Assembly: GCA_019636565.1 (NCBI GenBank)
Contig: JAHBXG010000025.1
Location: 1-60,010 of the forward strand
Direction of reading: 5' to 3'
DNA: 60,010 nt
Origin: Phycisphaeraceae bacterium
Lineage (GTDB): Bacteria; Planctomycetota; Phycisphaerae; Phycisphaerales; UBA1924
The translations under genes were made by a program, and so were the position numbers. Shown piece by piece: positions 26,270 to 35,034 of the stretch (positions are counted from its first letter, which is position 1; every line of letters begins with the position of its first letter). The notes beneath the pieces are model-generated. The model made no database searches. It worked only from the letters and a program-made list of their open reading frames with translations, and was not told where the DNA came from.

Positions 26270-27555
26270 TGCCCCGCACCGATCGAGTTGACCGAAGTTT
26301 CGCGGACCGGCGCGCCCAAACCCCGCGCCGCGGTTTCGAGAATTGTCTCAAGTTCGCGTGATGCTTCGACGATCGCCAGCGCCGCCGCCCGGTCCCGGGC
26401 ATCGTGCAGGCGCATCGCGAGCAATTGCGTCTTGGACGTCACGATCGACAGGCTTTGCTTCGCCTGTTTCCCCGCGTCGGCAAGCATCCTTGCTTCGATC
26501 GACCGCGCCGAACTCATCGCGGTTCCTCCGTCCGGCGCCTGCTCGCGAACCGCTTGCGTCAATTCCCGGACGCTCCGCAAGAGCGTCCGGTTTTCGCGGG
26601 TCGTCTCGACCATCGATTCAATTGCAAGCGCCGCAGGCCCGGAGTTAGAGAGCCCGAGAGCCGCCAACCGATCGCTGAGCGCCCGAAGGAGTTTTTCACC
26701 AAACTCCGTCATCTCCGGCGGGCGGATGTTTGCCGCCGGCAGCAGCACGGGGATGCGTGCAGGCTCGCCGAAGTCGGCGCTCCAGCCCAGCCCGAGTGTT
26801 TGTACGAAAGCGGCGCTCCCGGAAATCAGCCCCACCATCGCCCGGTTTTCGCTGTCCGGCAGATCCTCAAACGGTGTGGCGTGCTGCAGCATCACCTGTC
26901 CGAGCATCGGGGGAAGATTCCAGTGCTCCGCCAGCGCGTGACCCGCACGGTGGTAGTCCAGACCGAGCACTCGGCGCTCCACGACTGCGCTGGGCACGCA
27001 CTCATGGCGCGCCAGTTCGATCACGCGTCCGTACGCCTTGGGCAGCGCGAAGTCGAATACCAGTTTCCCGATCGCGTGCAGCAACCCGGCGATAAACGCT
27101 TCTTCCGGGGCGATCCGCAGAACCGACCGGTTCGCGCCGGCCAGCAATTCCGCAGTGCAGGCAACACACACGCAGTACTTCCAGAACCCTGCCCGGTCGA
27201 ACCGGCGTTCGCCGGTTTCCTGATCGCCGTTCAAGGCGCTGAACGCACTCGCCCCCAGCACCGCGCCGCGAACCGCTCCCAATCCGACCAGAACAACCGC
27301 ACGCCGCACTGAAGTGATCTTTTCTGCAACTCCCTTGTCCGCCCGGCGACAGAGCCCCAGTATCCTCCCCGAAAGGACCGGGTCGGTCTCCACCAGCCGC
27401 GCGATCTCGGCGAGATCCACGGTTGATTCGTCCCCCAGGGCGAGCAATCGGCTTGCCACCGGTGCAAGCGCTGGCAGGTTCTGCACCTGGCGCAGGATCA
27501 TCCGAACCTGTTCGGATTCGACTGCCGGGTTGGATGGGCCGCCAGATTCCTGCAT
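26266..27555 (-). CDS. HDOD domain signalling protein
   Basis: A 429-residue protein with an HDOD domain in residues about 20-225 (VQNLPALAPVASRLLAL, VDLAEIARLVETDPVLSGRILGLC, EEAFIAGLLHAIGKLV) and a long helical C-terminal region. HDOD proteins resemble HD-GYP but usually lack phosphodiesterase residues. They act as scaffolds or regulators in motility, stress and c-di-GMP-linked pathways. The ATG at 27555 starts one base after the stop of the receiver gene. The frame is open further upstream, but that region is the other gene's coding sequence. Confidence 0.85.
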   Translation of the reverse strand: MQESGGPSNPAVESEQVRMILRQVQNLPALAPVASRLLALGDESTVDLAEIARLVETDPVLSGRILGLCRRADKGVAEKITSVRRAVVLVGLGAVRGAVLGASAFSALNGDQETGERRFDRAGFWKYCVCVACTAELLAGANRSVLRIAPEEAFIAGLLHAIGKLVFDFALPKAYGRVIELARHECVPSAVVERRVLGLDYHRAGHALAEHWNLPPMLGQVMLQHATPFEDLPDSENRAMVGLISGSAAFVQTLGLGWSADFGEPARIPVLLPAANIRPPEMTEFGEKLLRALSDRLAALGLSNSGPAALAIESMVETTRENRTLLRSVRELTQAVREQAPDGGTAMSSARSIEARMLADAGKQAKQSLSIVTSKTQLLAMRLHDARDRAAALAIVEASRELETILETAARGLGAPVRETSVNSIGAGQ

Positions 27556-27556
27556 G

Positions 27557-28228
27557 TCAGGCCGCCGCTCGCGCGCCCCCGATCGGCTGCCCGAGCAACA
27601 TCTCGATTTTCCCAAGCAGCACGGCCGGCTCGAACGGCTTGAGCAGCATCGCATCGATCCCCGCTGCTGACATCGCCCGGATCTCGTTCTCACAGCCCGA
27701 CGCGGTTACCCCAAGGATGCGGCATCCACGAAGGTCTTTGCGCGCCCGCAGCCTCGAACAGACCACACTTCCGCTCACGTCCGGCAGCATCAGGTCAAGC
27801 ACAATGACATCGGGCCGAAAACTTTCCGTCAGAAGGCCGGCGTCGTAGCCCGTTCCCGCTGACCGAACCTCAAAGCCCGCTCGGGTCAGCGTGTGCTCGG
27901 CGAGCCGCTGAAATGATTCATCGTCGTCCACGACCAGCACCCGCCTCGCCGTTGCCGGTTCGGCTGTCGTCGTTTCGAGTGCGCCCGTGGGGATGCCGCT
28001 GGCCTTCATGAACCGGAGCAGTTCGTCCCGTGGAATCCGACGGAATTTCGACCCGGGAACCCGGAAACCTACGAGCCTTCCCGCGTCGAAGCACCGGATG
28101 ATCGTCTGCTGACTCACCTTGCAGAGCGCCGCGGCTTCGCCGGTCGTAAATATGCGCTTGCCGGCCACACCCTCGCCGGAAGCCTCGTCGGGCACGCCAG
28201 CGCTTTCGAATTGATCGGATGATTCCAA
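27557..28228 (-). CDS. Excisionase-type HTH plus receiver regulator
   Basis: A 223-residue fusion protein. An N-terminal excisionase/MerR-like HTH (residues 25-75, FTTGEAAALCKVSQQTIIRCF) is joined to a receiver domain (residues about 95-210). The acidic pocket is D101/D102, the phosphorylation site is D145 in VIVLDLMLPD, and the conserved Lys is K197 in LLKPFEP. This HTH-first order is unusual for response regulators, which normally carry the HTH at the C-terminus, but is known in planctomycetes. No histidine kinase is adjacent. It heads a three-gene coupled operon with the HDOD and GAF proteins. Confidence 0.88.
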   Translation of the reverse strand: MESSDQFESAGVPDEASGEGVAGKRIFTTGEAAALCKVSQQTIIRCFDAGRLVGFRVPGSKFRRIPRDELLRFMKASGIPTGALETTTAEPATARRVLVVDDDESFQRLAEHTLTRAGFEVRSAGTGYDAGLLTESFRPDVIVLDLMLPDVSGSVVCSRLRARKDLRGCRILGVTASGCENEIRAMSAAGIDAMLLKPFEPAVLLGKIEMLLGQPIGGARAAA

Positions 28229-28359
28229 GCGGCCTCCCGGATTCGAGGTCGGACTTCAACGTCCCGAAACCTCGTCATCGGGCCAGCAGAGGCGTCACTT
28301 CAGGCAAACTGGGGGACTGTCCGGCTCCACATTAACACTGACCCTTCCGCGAGGCGAAC

Positions 28360-29142
28360 TCAGCGACCCTGCCTCGCGTTCCAGAGTGTCACCGCCTCTG
28401 GCTCCCGCGGATAAAGGGGCAGCAATGTGCCCGCTGGCGCGCCCGGCAGCAGTGTCGCCAATTCCAAACACGCGGCGGGATCAAAAGTCGGCGGCTCAAT
28501 CCGAATACCTCGGGATTCTGCCTCACGACGAATCGGCACCGCGAGATGCCGATCGGCCACAATCAAGTCGACGTCGAGTTCCCCAATATCGGGCGCACCC
28601 ACAATTCTCCCTATGGGAGACAAGCCGGTGCGATCCCAACCGGGAGAAAACACCGTCGCAAACGCGGTGGGTCCCTTGCTCGCAAGCAACACCGCAAACC
28701 GCCCGGAGTGAACGATCCGCCGCGCGACGACCGACGCGCTCGGTACCGCCACGCACAGTGACCCCTTTGCGTACGAGATCACATTCGCCACGGTCACCGA
28801 AACTCGCAAAGCAGTGAAGCCGCCGGGTCCCACCGAGACCGCGACCAGCCCGATTCTGCCAGCGTCCACTCCTGCCCGGCGACAGACACGATCGATGGCG
28901 GGCATGAGATCGTCTTCTCTTCCGCCGCCGCGACGAAGTGGCTCGACCAGCACCTCGCCGGCAATCGCCCACGTTGCGCCATCGGCTGCCATTTCCGCCA
29001 GCGCTACTCCCATCCCACCGCCCCCGGGCACCTCACTAGCCCTCTCCGGCTCACCCGCTCGATTGGCGAAGTCCTCGGCCGAGGGATTGCTCGATTCGAT
29101 CGCGAGCCCGAACACCTTGTCGCGCGCCGTTTGCACAATCAA
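28360..29142 (-). CDS. tsaB: tRNA t6A synthesis protein TsaB
   Basis: A 260-residue protein of the YeaZ/TsaB branch of the ASKHA fold. It partners TsaD and TsaE in making N6-threonylcarbamoyladenosine at position 37 of ANN-reading tRNAs. The signature GPGGFTALRVSVTVANVISY (about residues 108-127) matches the family GPGSFTGLRxG motif. The N-terminal AIESSNPS strand is followed by an insertion of about 25 residues (AEDFANRAGEPERASEVPGG) before the next conserved strand. No tsaD or tsaE is in the window. It is separated from the signalling operon by about 130 nt and divergent from the outer-membrane protein gene. Confidence 0.85.
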   Translation of the reverse strand: MIVQTARDKVFGLAIESSNPSAEDFANRAGEPERASEVPGGGGMGVALAEMAADGATWAIAGEVLVEPLRRGGGREDDLMPAIDRVCRRAGVDAGRIGLVAVSVGPGGFTALRVSVTVANVISYAKGSLCVAVPSASVVARRIVHSGRFAVLLASKGPTAFATVFSPGWDRTGLSPIGRIVGAPDIGELDVDLIVADRHLAVPIRREAESRGIRIEPPTFDPAACLELATLLPGAPAGTLLPLYPREPEAVTLWNARQGR

Positions 29143-29221
29143 GCCTAGAGGCTCCCGGACCGCGCGCCAAACCGGCTACGCTCTGTCGGTCGATCCACTC
29201 TGTCGGAAACGGGAGCAGCGC

Positions 29222-30103
29222 ATGCGCTTCGCACGATTCTTCACCACCATCGCCGTTGCTGCCGTGTCAGCGACGTGTGTCGCGGAACCAGTCCAGGAGG
29301 AAAGCGCGAGCGTCCCGCCGCCCGAATCCAAACCGGAAGACCAATCGCTTCCGTTGGGCGCCGCTCGGCCGGAATGGCGATTCCAATTCGAGCCATCGGC
29401 CTGGTACGCCGGGGCGAGCGGCAAGGTGCGAATCGCCGGTGCGCCGGCGGGCACCAGCACGGTTCGGATCAACGACCTGCATCTTGACAATCCGATTCTC
29501 ACGCCATCGGGCGAACTGAGCGTGCGCACCGGAAACTGGCGATTCGGTCTGGGCACCTTTTTCTTTTCGCAGAACCGACTTCAGACGATGGCGGTGCCCG
29601 GCCAGCTCGGCTCGGTGACCTTTGCCGCGGGGCAGCAGGTCAATTCCAAGATGGAACAGGACGAGTACATGCCTGTCGTCGGATACGAGTTCTGGCGGCG
29701 CGATCCGGAGTCGAGCGACGCGGTCAAGGTTCTTGGCCGGCTGGAGGCTTTTGGTGGGGCTCGCCTCGACGATGTGAAATTCAGTTTTTCGCAAGGCGCC
29801 GCCGCGGCGAGCCAGAGCGAGTTTTTCGGACAGGCGATCATCGGCATCAAGGGTTCGATGGATATCGCCGAACAGTTCTCGATCGACCTGGAAACCAGCG
29901 TCGGCGGTTGGCCGGGCAGCAGCGACTACGCGTGGAGTTGGGATATCACGGTCGGCTTCATGTGGCGGCCGATACCCAATGTGGGAATACAGGCTGGTTA
30001 TCGAAACCTGGTGAACGAGCTGCGCCGCGGAAACGACAGTCAGGAGTTCTACTACAACGGCGGGCTCGCGGGCTTGTTCTTCGGTGCTGTGGTCCGGTTC
30101 TGA
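29222..30103 (+). CDS. Outer-membrane beta-barrel protein
   Basis: About 293 residues. A signal peptide (MRFARFFTTIAVAAVSATCVAE) precedes a charged spacer and then alternating amphipathic strands with glycine and aromatic girdles (RTGNWRFGLGTFFFSQNRL, DYAWSWDITVGFMWRPIPNV), ending in Phe after FFGAVVRF, the C-terminal signature of outer-membrane barrels. The ATG at 29222 has a GGGAG site. The longer open frame upstream belongs to intergenic sequence opposite tsaB. Function is unknown; no porin subtype motif is apparent. Confidence 0.78.
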   Translation: MRFARFFTTIAVAAVSATCVAEPVQEESASVPPPESKPEDQSLPLGAARPEWRFQFEPSAWYAGASGKVRIAGAPAGTSTVRINDLHLDNPILTPSGELSVRTGNWRFGLGTFFFSQNRLQTMAVPGQLGSVTFAAGQQVNSKMEQDEYMPVVGYEFWRRDPESSDAVKVLGRLEAFGGARLDDVKFSFSQGAAAASQSEFFGQAIIGIKGSMDIAEQFSIDLETSVGGWPGSSDYAWSWDITVGFMWRPIPNVGIQAGYRNLVNELRRGNDSQEFYYNGGLAGLFFGAVVRF

Positions 30104-30203
30104 TCAAGTCGCGGCATTCAGTCAAGCCCGGAACGGCGTTTTTCCACAATTCTGTGGAGCAGAAAAACTTGTAGAACTTGCACGATCACTCTTTCTTTCG
30201 CGC

Positions 30204-30232
30204 TTGACGCGGCAGACGCGATCGCGGATACT
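30204..30232 (+). promoter_or_regulatory. Promoter of HU gene
   Basis: TTGACG (30204-30209), a 17-bp spacer and GATACT (30227-30232). Predicted start near 30239 gives a leader of about 260 nt before the ATG at 30498. Confidence 0.6.
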
Positions 30233-30288
30233 GTGCGGTGGAAAACCTCATGATCAGCGCTTGCCTACATTCGGCGTGGGGGTTTCCC

Positions 30289-30314
30289 GGGGGAAGGGTG
30301 ATGGGGTTGCGGGG
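30289..30314 (+). promoter_or_regulatory. G-quadruplex motif in HU leader
   Basis: GGGGG-AA-GGG-TGAT-GGGG-TTGC-GGGG satisfies the usual four-run rule with short loops. It would lie in the 5' leader of the HU mRNA. An adjacent GGG-TTT-CCC hairpin at about 30280-30288 could compete with it. Confidence 0.5.
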
Positions 30315-30497
30315 TGCACGTTTACATTTGGGTTTCATCGTCCATTGAGGGGGACGAGACTCTCCGCTCGAGCTGGCGCGCCCAACCACGCGCCGGCGCG
30401 AGGAAATCTTCCGTCTGGTGGTTGGACGTGGAACGGCGGCGCGGCAACGATGCCTCGCAGAGCGAACACTCGAGTGCATTCGCGGGAACACAAGGCC

Positions 30498-30887
30498 ATG
30501 CGAACGATCACCAAGAAGCATTTGATCGATCTCATCTCCGTACGCGCCAAGGTCAAGCGCCCGCTTGTCAAGACTGTGGTGCAGGAGTTTCTGGATCAGG
30601 TTATCGACGAACTCCAGCGCGGCAACCGGCTGGAGTTCCGCGACTTCGGCGTGTTCGAAGTCAAGCAGCGTGCCGCGCGTTCGGCACAGAATCCCAAGAC
30701 ACTTGAGCCCGTTGCGGTGCCGGCCAAGCGCACCGTCAAGTTCAAGGTGGGCCGCTTGATGCGTGAGAGCCTTGAAGAACCTGTCAGTCGCGCAAAGCCA
30801 GTGGCCACCGCGGCTTCCGCAGCGCCGTCCGCCGGCACCGTGGTCGTCGCGAAACCCCGCTTCAGCGGTGCCAAAGTCCAAGCCTGA
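30498..30887 (+). CDS. HU/IHF-family DNA-binding protein with basic tail
   Basis: A 129-residue nucleoid protein. Residues 1-90 are a typical HU/IHF fold (ITKKHLIDLIS, VVQEFLDQVIDELQRGNRLEFRDFGVF, the arm region SAQNPKT, and FKVGRLMRESL). An Ala/Val/Pro/Lys tail of about 35 residues follows, longer than the standard 90-residue HU; such tails occur in planctomycete and actinobacterial HU proteins. It bends and packs DNA. The ATG at 30498 is the family start, though an in-frame ATG at 30450 would add 16 residues. A long structured leader precedes it. Confidence 0.92.
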   Translation: MRTITKKHLIDLISVRAKVKRPLVKTVVQEFLDQVIDELQRGNRLEFRDFGVFEVKQRAARSAQNPKTLEPVAVPAKRTVKFKVGRLMRESLEEPVSRAKPVATAASAAPSAGTVVVAKPRFSGAKVQA

Positions 30888-30976
30888 CCGTAGCCTCGAT
30901 CGCCCGGAGCGATTCAAGGCGCGTCACTTGAATCGGAAACGCACGCCGTCATCGCGCCCGGGGCGCGGTTGTGTTC

Positions 30977-32299
30977 CTACTTGGGATTTGGAATCGGAAA
31001 GCTTGGCGCTTCGCCCTTGCCCGGCACCGGTGTGGGGAATTCGGGCGCAGGCGGATTAGCCGCGGGCCCGATAGCCGGAGGTGCCGCTTCCACCTCGGGC
31101 GGCGCGATCATCTCTTCGAGCCGCGCGCTGAGTCGCTTCGCATCGAACTGAGAAATTGCAAAGAGCCAACCGGCGGTGCGCTTGTTGATCGCCGCGGCTT
31201 CCTTCGTCGCGTCTGGTCCGGTCTCGGCGGCCGGCTTCTCGCCTTCCGTCTTCTTGTCGGTTGAGGGCGGGATCGGATCGGCCGCGGCTTCGGCGCCAAC
31301 CTGCGCCCACCACTTGCCATCGCGGAAACCCGTCTTCACGGTGACGAGTAGTCCGTCGAATGTTTCGAACTGCGCGATCGCCGGGTGCGCAGCGTTCGGT
31401 CCCGTGGCCTCGGGATCGGGATTTCCGATCACGGCGCCGGGGTCCTTCATCACGTCGTCCATGCCGAGGTAGGCGATCGCCTGCACCGGTTGATCGACGG
31501 ACTCATTTTGTTTCAACTGAGCGCCCTCGCGCATTGCGGCTGCGTCGAAGGCGGCGGCGTCCTTGTCCTTTCGCGAGATCGAAAGATCCGGCTCGGCTTG
31601 CGCGCCGGGGGATGACGGGCCTGTACCCACGAGCCTGCGCACCGTCGCGCGCTTAATCCGCTCACGCGGCACACCCACGATCTTGCGGTCGATCCAGTTC
31701 ATCGGCTCGGCATCGACGTAGATCGTGCCTCGAGTGAGCCAGGATTGCGTCGAGCCGGGCCGCCGAACGAATTGCCCCGATTCCATGGGACGATCGAGCG
31801 TGGCGTTGCCGATTTCCGCGGCGTTCCCGATGATGAGCGAACCGAGCGCCTTGCCGGAGGCGTCCTTGATCTCGACCAGCGCGCCCGGAGCGGCTTGCTT
31901 CTTCGCGCTCTCGCTCGCGTCGTTCGGTAAAACGGCGACATCCTGCACACCGAGTTTCGGGTAGAACTCGGCGTTCGATGTCTTGGGTTCGGCGAGTTCG
32001 AGGTTGCTCAACTGGATGAGCGTGGTGCGAAGTCTCTCGATGTCTGCGGGGAATCCGTCCTTGGCGGTCACGGTCCACGCGGCTTTGTCGCCCGTTCCGG
32101 TACGCGCGAGCGTAACGCTTCCGGTGCTCTTCAGCACCGTCAGGGATGCGGCATCGTTGATGTTTGCCTTCAGGCCGGGCATCGCAGCGCCGGGCGGCGG
32201 AATATCCGGTCCTCGATATCGGCTCTTGACGGCGAAGAAGGCCGCGCCGACGATGATGGCCGTACCGACCGCAAGATTTCGAAGTTTGGTTCCGCTCAT
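30977..32299 (-). CDS. DUF4340 protein of ABC export operon
   Basis: A 440-residue protein with one N-terminal membrane helix (LAVGTAIIVGAAFFAV) and a large external region containing the DUF4340 core (VTLARTGTGDKAAWTVTAKDGFPAD, SNLELAEPKTSNAEFYPKLGV). DUF4340 proteins are encoded with GldG-like and ABC-2 components and are thought to assist export or surface motility in gliding bacteria; the exact role is unknown. It is the last gene of the four-gene operon 36077-30977, 12 nt after the GldG-like gene. The C-terminal 100 residues are Pro/Ala-rich. Confidence 0.85.
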   Translation of the reverse strand: MSGTKLRNLAVGTAIIVGAAFFAVKSRYRGPDIPPPGAAMPGLKANINDAASLTVLKSTGSVTLARTGTGDKAAWTVTAKDGFPADIERLRTTLIQLSNLELAEPKTSNAEFYPKLGVQDVAVLPNDASESAKKQAAPGALVEIKDASGKALGSLIIGNAAEIGNATLDRPMESGQFVRRPGSTQSWLTRGTIYVDAEPMNWIDRKIVGVPRERIKRATVRRLVGTGPSSPGAQAEPDLSISRKDKDAAAFDAAAMREGAQLKQNESVDQPVQAIAYLGMDDVMKDPGAVIGNPDPEATGPNAAHPAIAQFETFDGLLVTVKTGFRDGKWWAQVGAEAAADPIPPSTDKKTEGEKPAAETGPDATKEAAAINKRTAGWLFAISQFDAKRLSARLEEMIAPPEVEAAPPAIGPAANPPAPEFPTPVPGKGEAPSFPIPNPK

Positions 32300-32311
32300 G
32301 CTGCCAACCTT

Positions 32312-34246
32312 TTACGCGCCCGCTCGAGCCGATCGACGTCCGAGCGCACGCAGCCCGGCCCAGAGCAACGCGATCAGCATCACCACCACGGGGACCAACC
32401 CGATGTTGATCAGTTTCACCCGTGCGCCGAGTTTTTCTACATCCTGATTCAGATCAAATTGAACCTTGCGAAGTTGCTTGCGCGTCTCGAGCCGTTCGGC
32501 ACGGAGCGATTCGAGTTCTTTCTGCTGGTCCGCCGTAAGAACGATGACGCCTTGCTCCGACTGATCGGGGCGGGTGCGTTCGATTTCCATGATCCGCTGC
32601 TGCGCCGCCTCGGCCTTCTTCTTCAGCTGCTCTTCTTCGGCGCGGAGGCGCTGCTCGGCGCCGCGCCGGATCTCGTCCACGCGGGTGAACGGGCGGGTGT
32701 ACTCGCCCCTTCCACGCACCCCCAGGAGATCGCCGCTCCCCACAAACGAGTCGATCGCTGTCGTGAGGAAGTTGATGTTGTCCGCCACTTTCATTGCGCC
32801 GAACGCGGTCTGCTGCATCCACATGCGATCTGAGAGCACATCGACGTCCGCAACAATCAGCACGCCGGCGGGCTTGGTGGACTCCTTCACACTCTCCCCC
32901 GGAGCGGGTTCGGCGGGGCCCTGCTTGGAGGGATCCGTCGCACCCGCGGCCGGATCGCCCTGGGGGAACGCCGTCTTGAGGTTGCCGGAAAGCCGTGCCG
33001 CCAGTGTCAGTTTTTGCCCGCTTGCTTTGAACTCCGCCAGAACGCTGTTCGGATCGGTCAGAGCCAGCATCGCCGAAGCCTGGAGCAGCATGGAGTTGTC
33101 GGTGGTCTCGACGATCGGAGTCAGTTCCCCGCCCTTGTTCGCCGGATCGGCGGGTGCCTTGGAAGTGAGCGCGCCAGCCATCGCGAAGTTGATGCTCGAC
33201 AACTTGCCCGAGACGGGATCGGACTTGTTCAGCCCGCGCTGGTCAACCGTGATGTACGGGGGGAACAAGATCTGTTGCTGGCGCGCTCCCTGGCCCGCGA
33301 TCAATCGCGTGCCCAGGGTAGCATCCGCGGCAACGAGTTTGGGATCAAACCCGACTCCCCACGCTGCGAACAGGTTTTCCAGATTCGACGAGAGGTCCGC
33401 GCCGCCCGGTTGCATCCGATTCTGTGCCGCGGCCTCGTCGGCCATGCAGAGCGGATCGACGTAGATGATCGCTTTTCCTCCCTTGAGCACATACTGATCG
33501 ATCGCGAACTGGGCTTTGGGATTGAAGTTTTTGGGATGAACCACCAGCAGCACGGTGGCTTCGGACGGGATGACGAGATTCTCGGCCTGAAGCGTTTTAA
33601 CGTCGTAGAGCTGCTTCAATTCCTGAAGGAAAGCCCAGCCGGGTTTTCGCATCGGCTGCTGCGTTCGCGGGTCCATCGTGAAGCCGCCGGCGAGGTCGAG
33701 GCTGCTGACCACCGCAACCACGGGCTTCTTTTCCAGAGAAAGCGCCTGAATGAGGCGTGCAACGTCGTACTCAAGGAATCGCTCATTCGCGACGTCAAAC
33801 AGCGGAATGACTTCGCGCCCGCCGACAGTGTTGGAGCCGACAAGCCCCAGATACACCGAATCGCCCGTCCCGGTGGGAATGCCCGTCAGCCCCGCCTGTG
33901 CGGCGCGGTCTTCGTCTTCGCTGAATGCTTCGGGATCGATCGTGCGAACCACAACCTTACCATTTGAGGCCCGCGCGAACTCCTCCAGCATCTCCCCGAT
34001 CCGTCCGGCGATTCCTTCGATCTGCGGCCGCCCTTGCGCCGCCTTCGCCGAGTAATAAAACGTCAGGGTGATCGGCTCGACCGGACTCTGAGCGATTTTC
34101 TTCGAGCCCGCCGTCAGGGTGTAAAGCCTTCCATCGGTCAGATCAAGCCGCATCGAGCGAAGCGCCGCTCCCGCCAGCACGTTCACCGCCACCAGCAACA
34201 CGGCCAGCAAGACGAGAGACGTGATTCCAACAACCTTTGCGTTCAT
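32312..34246 (-). CDS. GldG-like ABC-associated substrate-binding protein
   Basis: A 644-residue protein anchored by an N-terminal helix (VVGITSLVLLAVLLVAVNVLAG) and a C-terminal helix (LINIGLVPVVVMLIALLWAGL). The external part has the GldG/ABC-type uncharacterised transport domain (RLYTLTAGSKKIAQ, ITLTFYYS near the N-terminus), and a coiled-coil (EEEQLKKKAEAAQQRIMEIER) precedes the last helix. In Bacteroidota GldG works with GldA and GldF in gliding and adhesin export; elsewhere the complex is of unknown purpose. Start ATG 34246 with AAGAG upstream is preferred over 34273. Confidence 0.87.
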   Translation of the reverse strand: MNAKVVGITSLVLLAVLLVAVNVLAGAALRSMRLDLTDGRLYTLTAGSKKIAQSPVEPITLTFYYSAKAAQGRPQIEGIAGRIGEMLEEFARASNGKVVVRTIDPEAFSEDEDRAAQAGLTGIPTGTGDSVYLGLVGSNTVGGREVIPLFDVANERFLEYDVARLIQALSLEKKPVVAVVSSLDLAGGFTMDPRTQQPMRKPGWAFLQELKQLYDVKTLQAENLVIPSEATVLLVVHPKNFNPKAQFAIDQYVLKGGKAIIYVDPLCMADEAAAQNRMQPGGADLSSNLENLFAAWGVGFDPKLVAADATLGTRLIAGQGARQQQILFPPYITVDQRGLNKSDPVSGKLSSINFAMAGALTSKAPADPANKGGELTPIVETTDNSMLLQASAMLALTDPNSVLAEFKASGQKLTLAARLSGNLKTAFPQGDPAAGATDPSKQGPAEPAPGESVKESTKPAGVLIVADVDVLSDRMWMQQTAFGAMKVADNINFLTTAIDSFVGSGDLLGVRGRGEYTRPFTRVDEIRRGAEQRLRAEEEQLKKKAEAAQQRIMEIERTRPDQSEQGVIVLTADQQKELESLRAERLETRKQLRKVQFDLNQDVEKLGARVKLINIGLVPVVVMLIALLWAGLRALGRRSARAGA

Positions 34247-34299
34247 TCTCTTGGTCCTCAAAACTCCGACCACCGATTGCTGATCGCCGGCGAAGGCGC

Positions 34300-35034
34300 T
34301 TATTCCGCCTTCTTCATGTTCACCACGACGCCCGTCGCGGCCACGAAGACCACGATGATCGAGCCGAAGAACAGCATGTCCCTCAGGTCGAGCACGCCCT
34401 TGGAGATCGCATCAAACCGCGAAAGGAAACTGAAACTGCCGACCACCCGCAGCGCCTCCGGCGGCAGCCAACCGCTCACGAACGACTGCACTTCCTTCAG
34501 CCCCGCCAGCATGAACAGCAGGCAGATCACCACCGACACGATAAACGCAATGACCTGGCTCTTGGTCGTCGCGCTGATGCACGAACCGATCGCCAGAAAC
34601 GCGCCCGCCATGAGCAGGCTACCGAGATAGCCCGCAAAGATCACGCCGTTGTCCGGGTTTCCGAGGTAGTTTGTAGTGATCCAGATCGGAAACGTCAGCG
34701 CCAGAGCGATGCCCGTAAAGGCCCATGCCGCGAGGAACTTCCCCACGACCGCAGCGGAAAGCGAGATCGGCAGCGTGAGGAGGAGCTCGATCGTTCCGGT
34801 CTTGCGTTCTTCCGCCCAGAGCCGCATGGAGACGGCGGGGATGAGGAAGAGATAAAGCCAGGGGTGGAAATTGAAGAACACCACCAGATCGGCCTGTCCT
34901 CGCTCGAAGAACCCGCCCAACTGAAACGTGAACACGCCCGCGAGGAACAGGAAGATCACGATGAACACGAGCGCGACCGGCGTCGTGAAATAGCCCGACA
35001 ACTCGCGCCGGAAAACCGGGAGAAGCCCCTTCAT
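34300..35034 (-). CDS. ABC-2 type permease (GldF-like)
   Basis: A 244-residue membrane protein with six predicted helices (LSGYFTTPVALVFIVIFLFL first, SIIVVFVAATGVVVNM last). It forms the membrane part of the exporter. The ATG overlaps the ATPase stop codon (ATGA), so the two are translationally coupled. Conserved ERKTGTIELLLTLP segment of ABC-2 permeases follows the second helix. Confidence 0.9.
   Translation of the reverse strand: MKGLLPVFRRELSGYFTTPVALVFIVIFLFLAGVFTFQLGGFFERGQADLVVFFNFHPWLYLFLIPAVSMRLWAEERKTGTIELLLTLPISLSAAVVGKFLAAWAFTGIALALTFPIWITTNYLGNPDNGVIFAGYLGSLLMAGAFLAIGSCISATTKSQVIAFIVSVVICLLFMLAGLKEVQSFVSGWLPPEALRVVGSFSFLSRFDAISKGVLDLRDMLFFGSIIVVFVAATGVVVNMKKAE

Larger units (their letters stand above)
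30104..30497. other. Long intergenic leader before HU gene
   Basis: This 394-bp stretch holds no protein gene. It contains a small CCACA/TGTGG hairpin near 30143-30156 flanked by TTTTT and AAAAA, the promoter at 30204-30232, a G-run cluster at 30289-30314, and the rest of a leader of about 260 nt for the HU gene. Confidence 0.6.
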
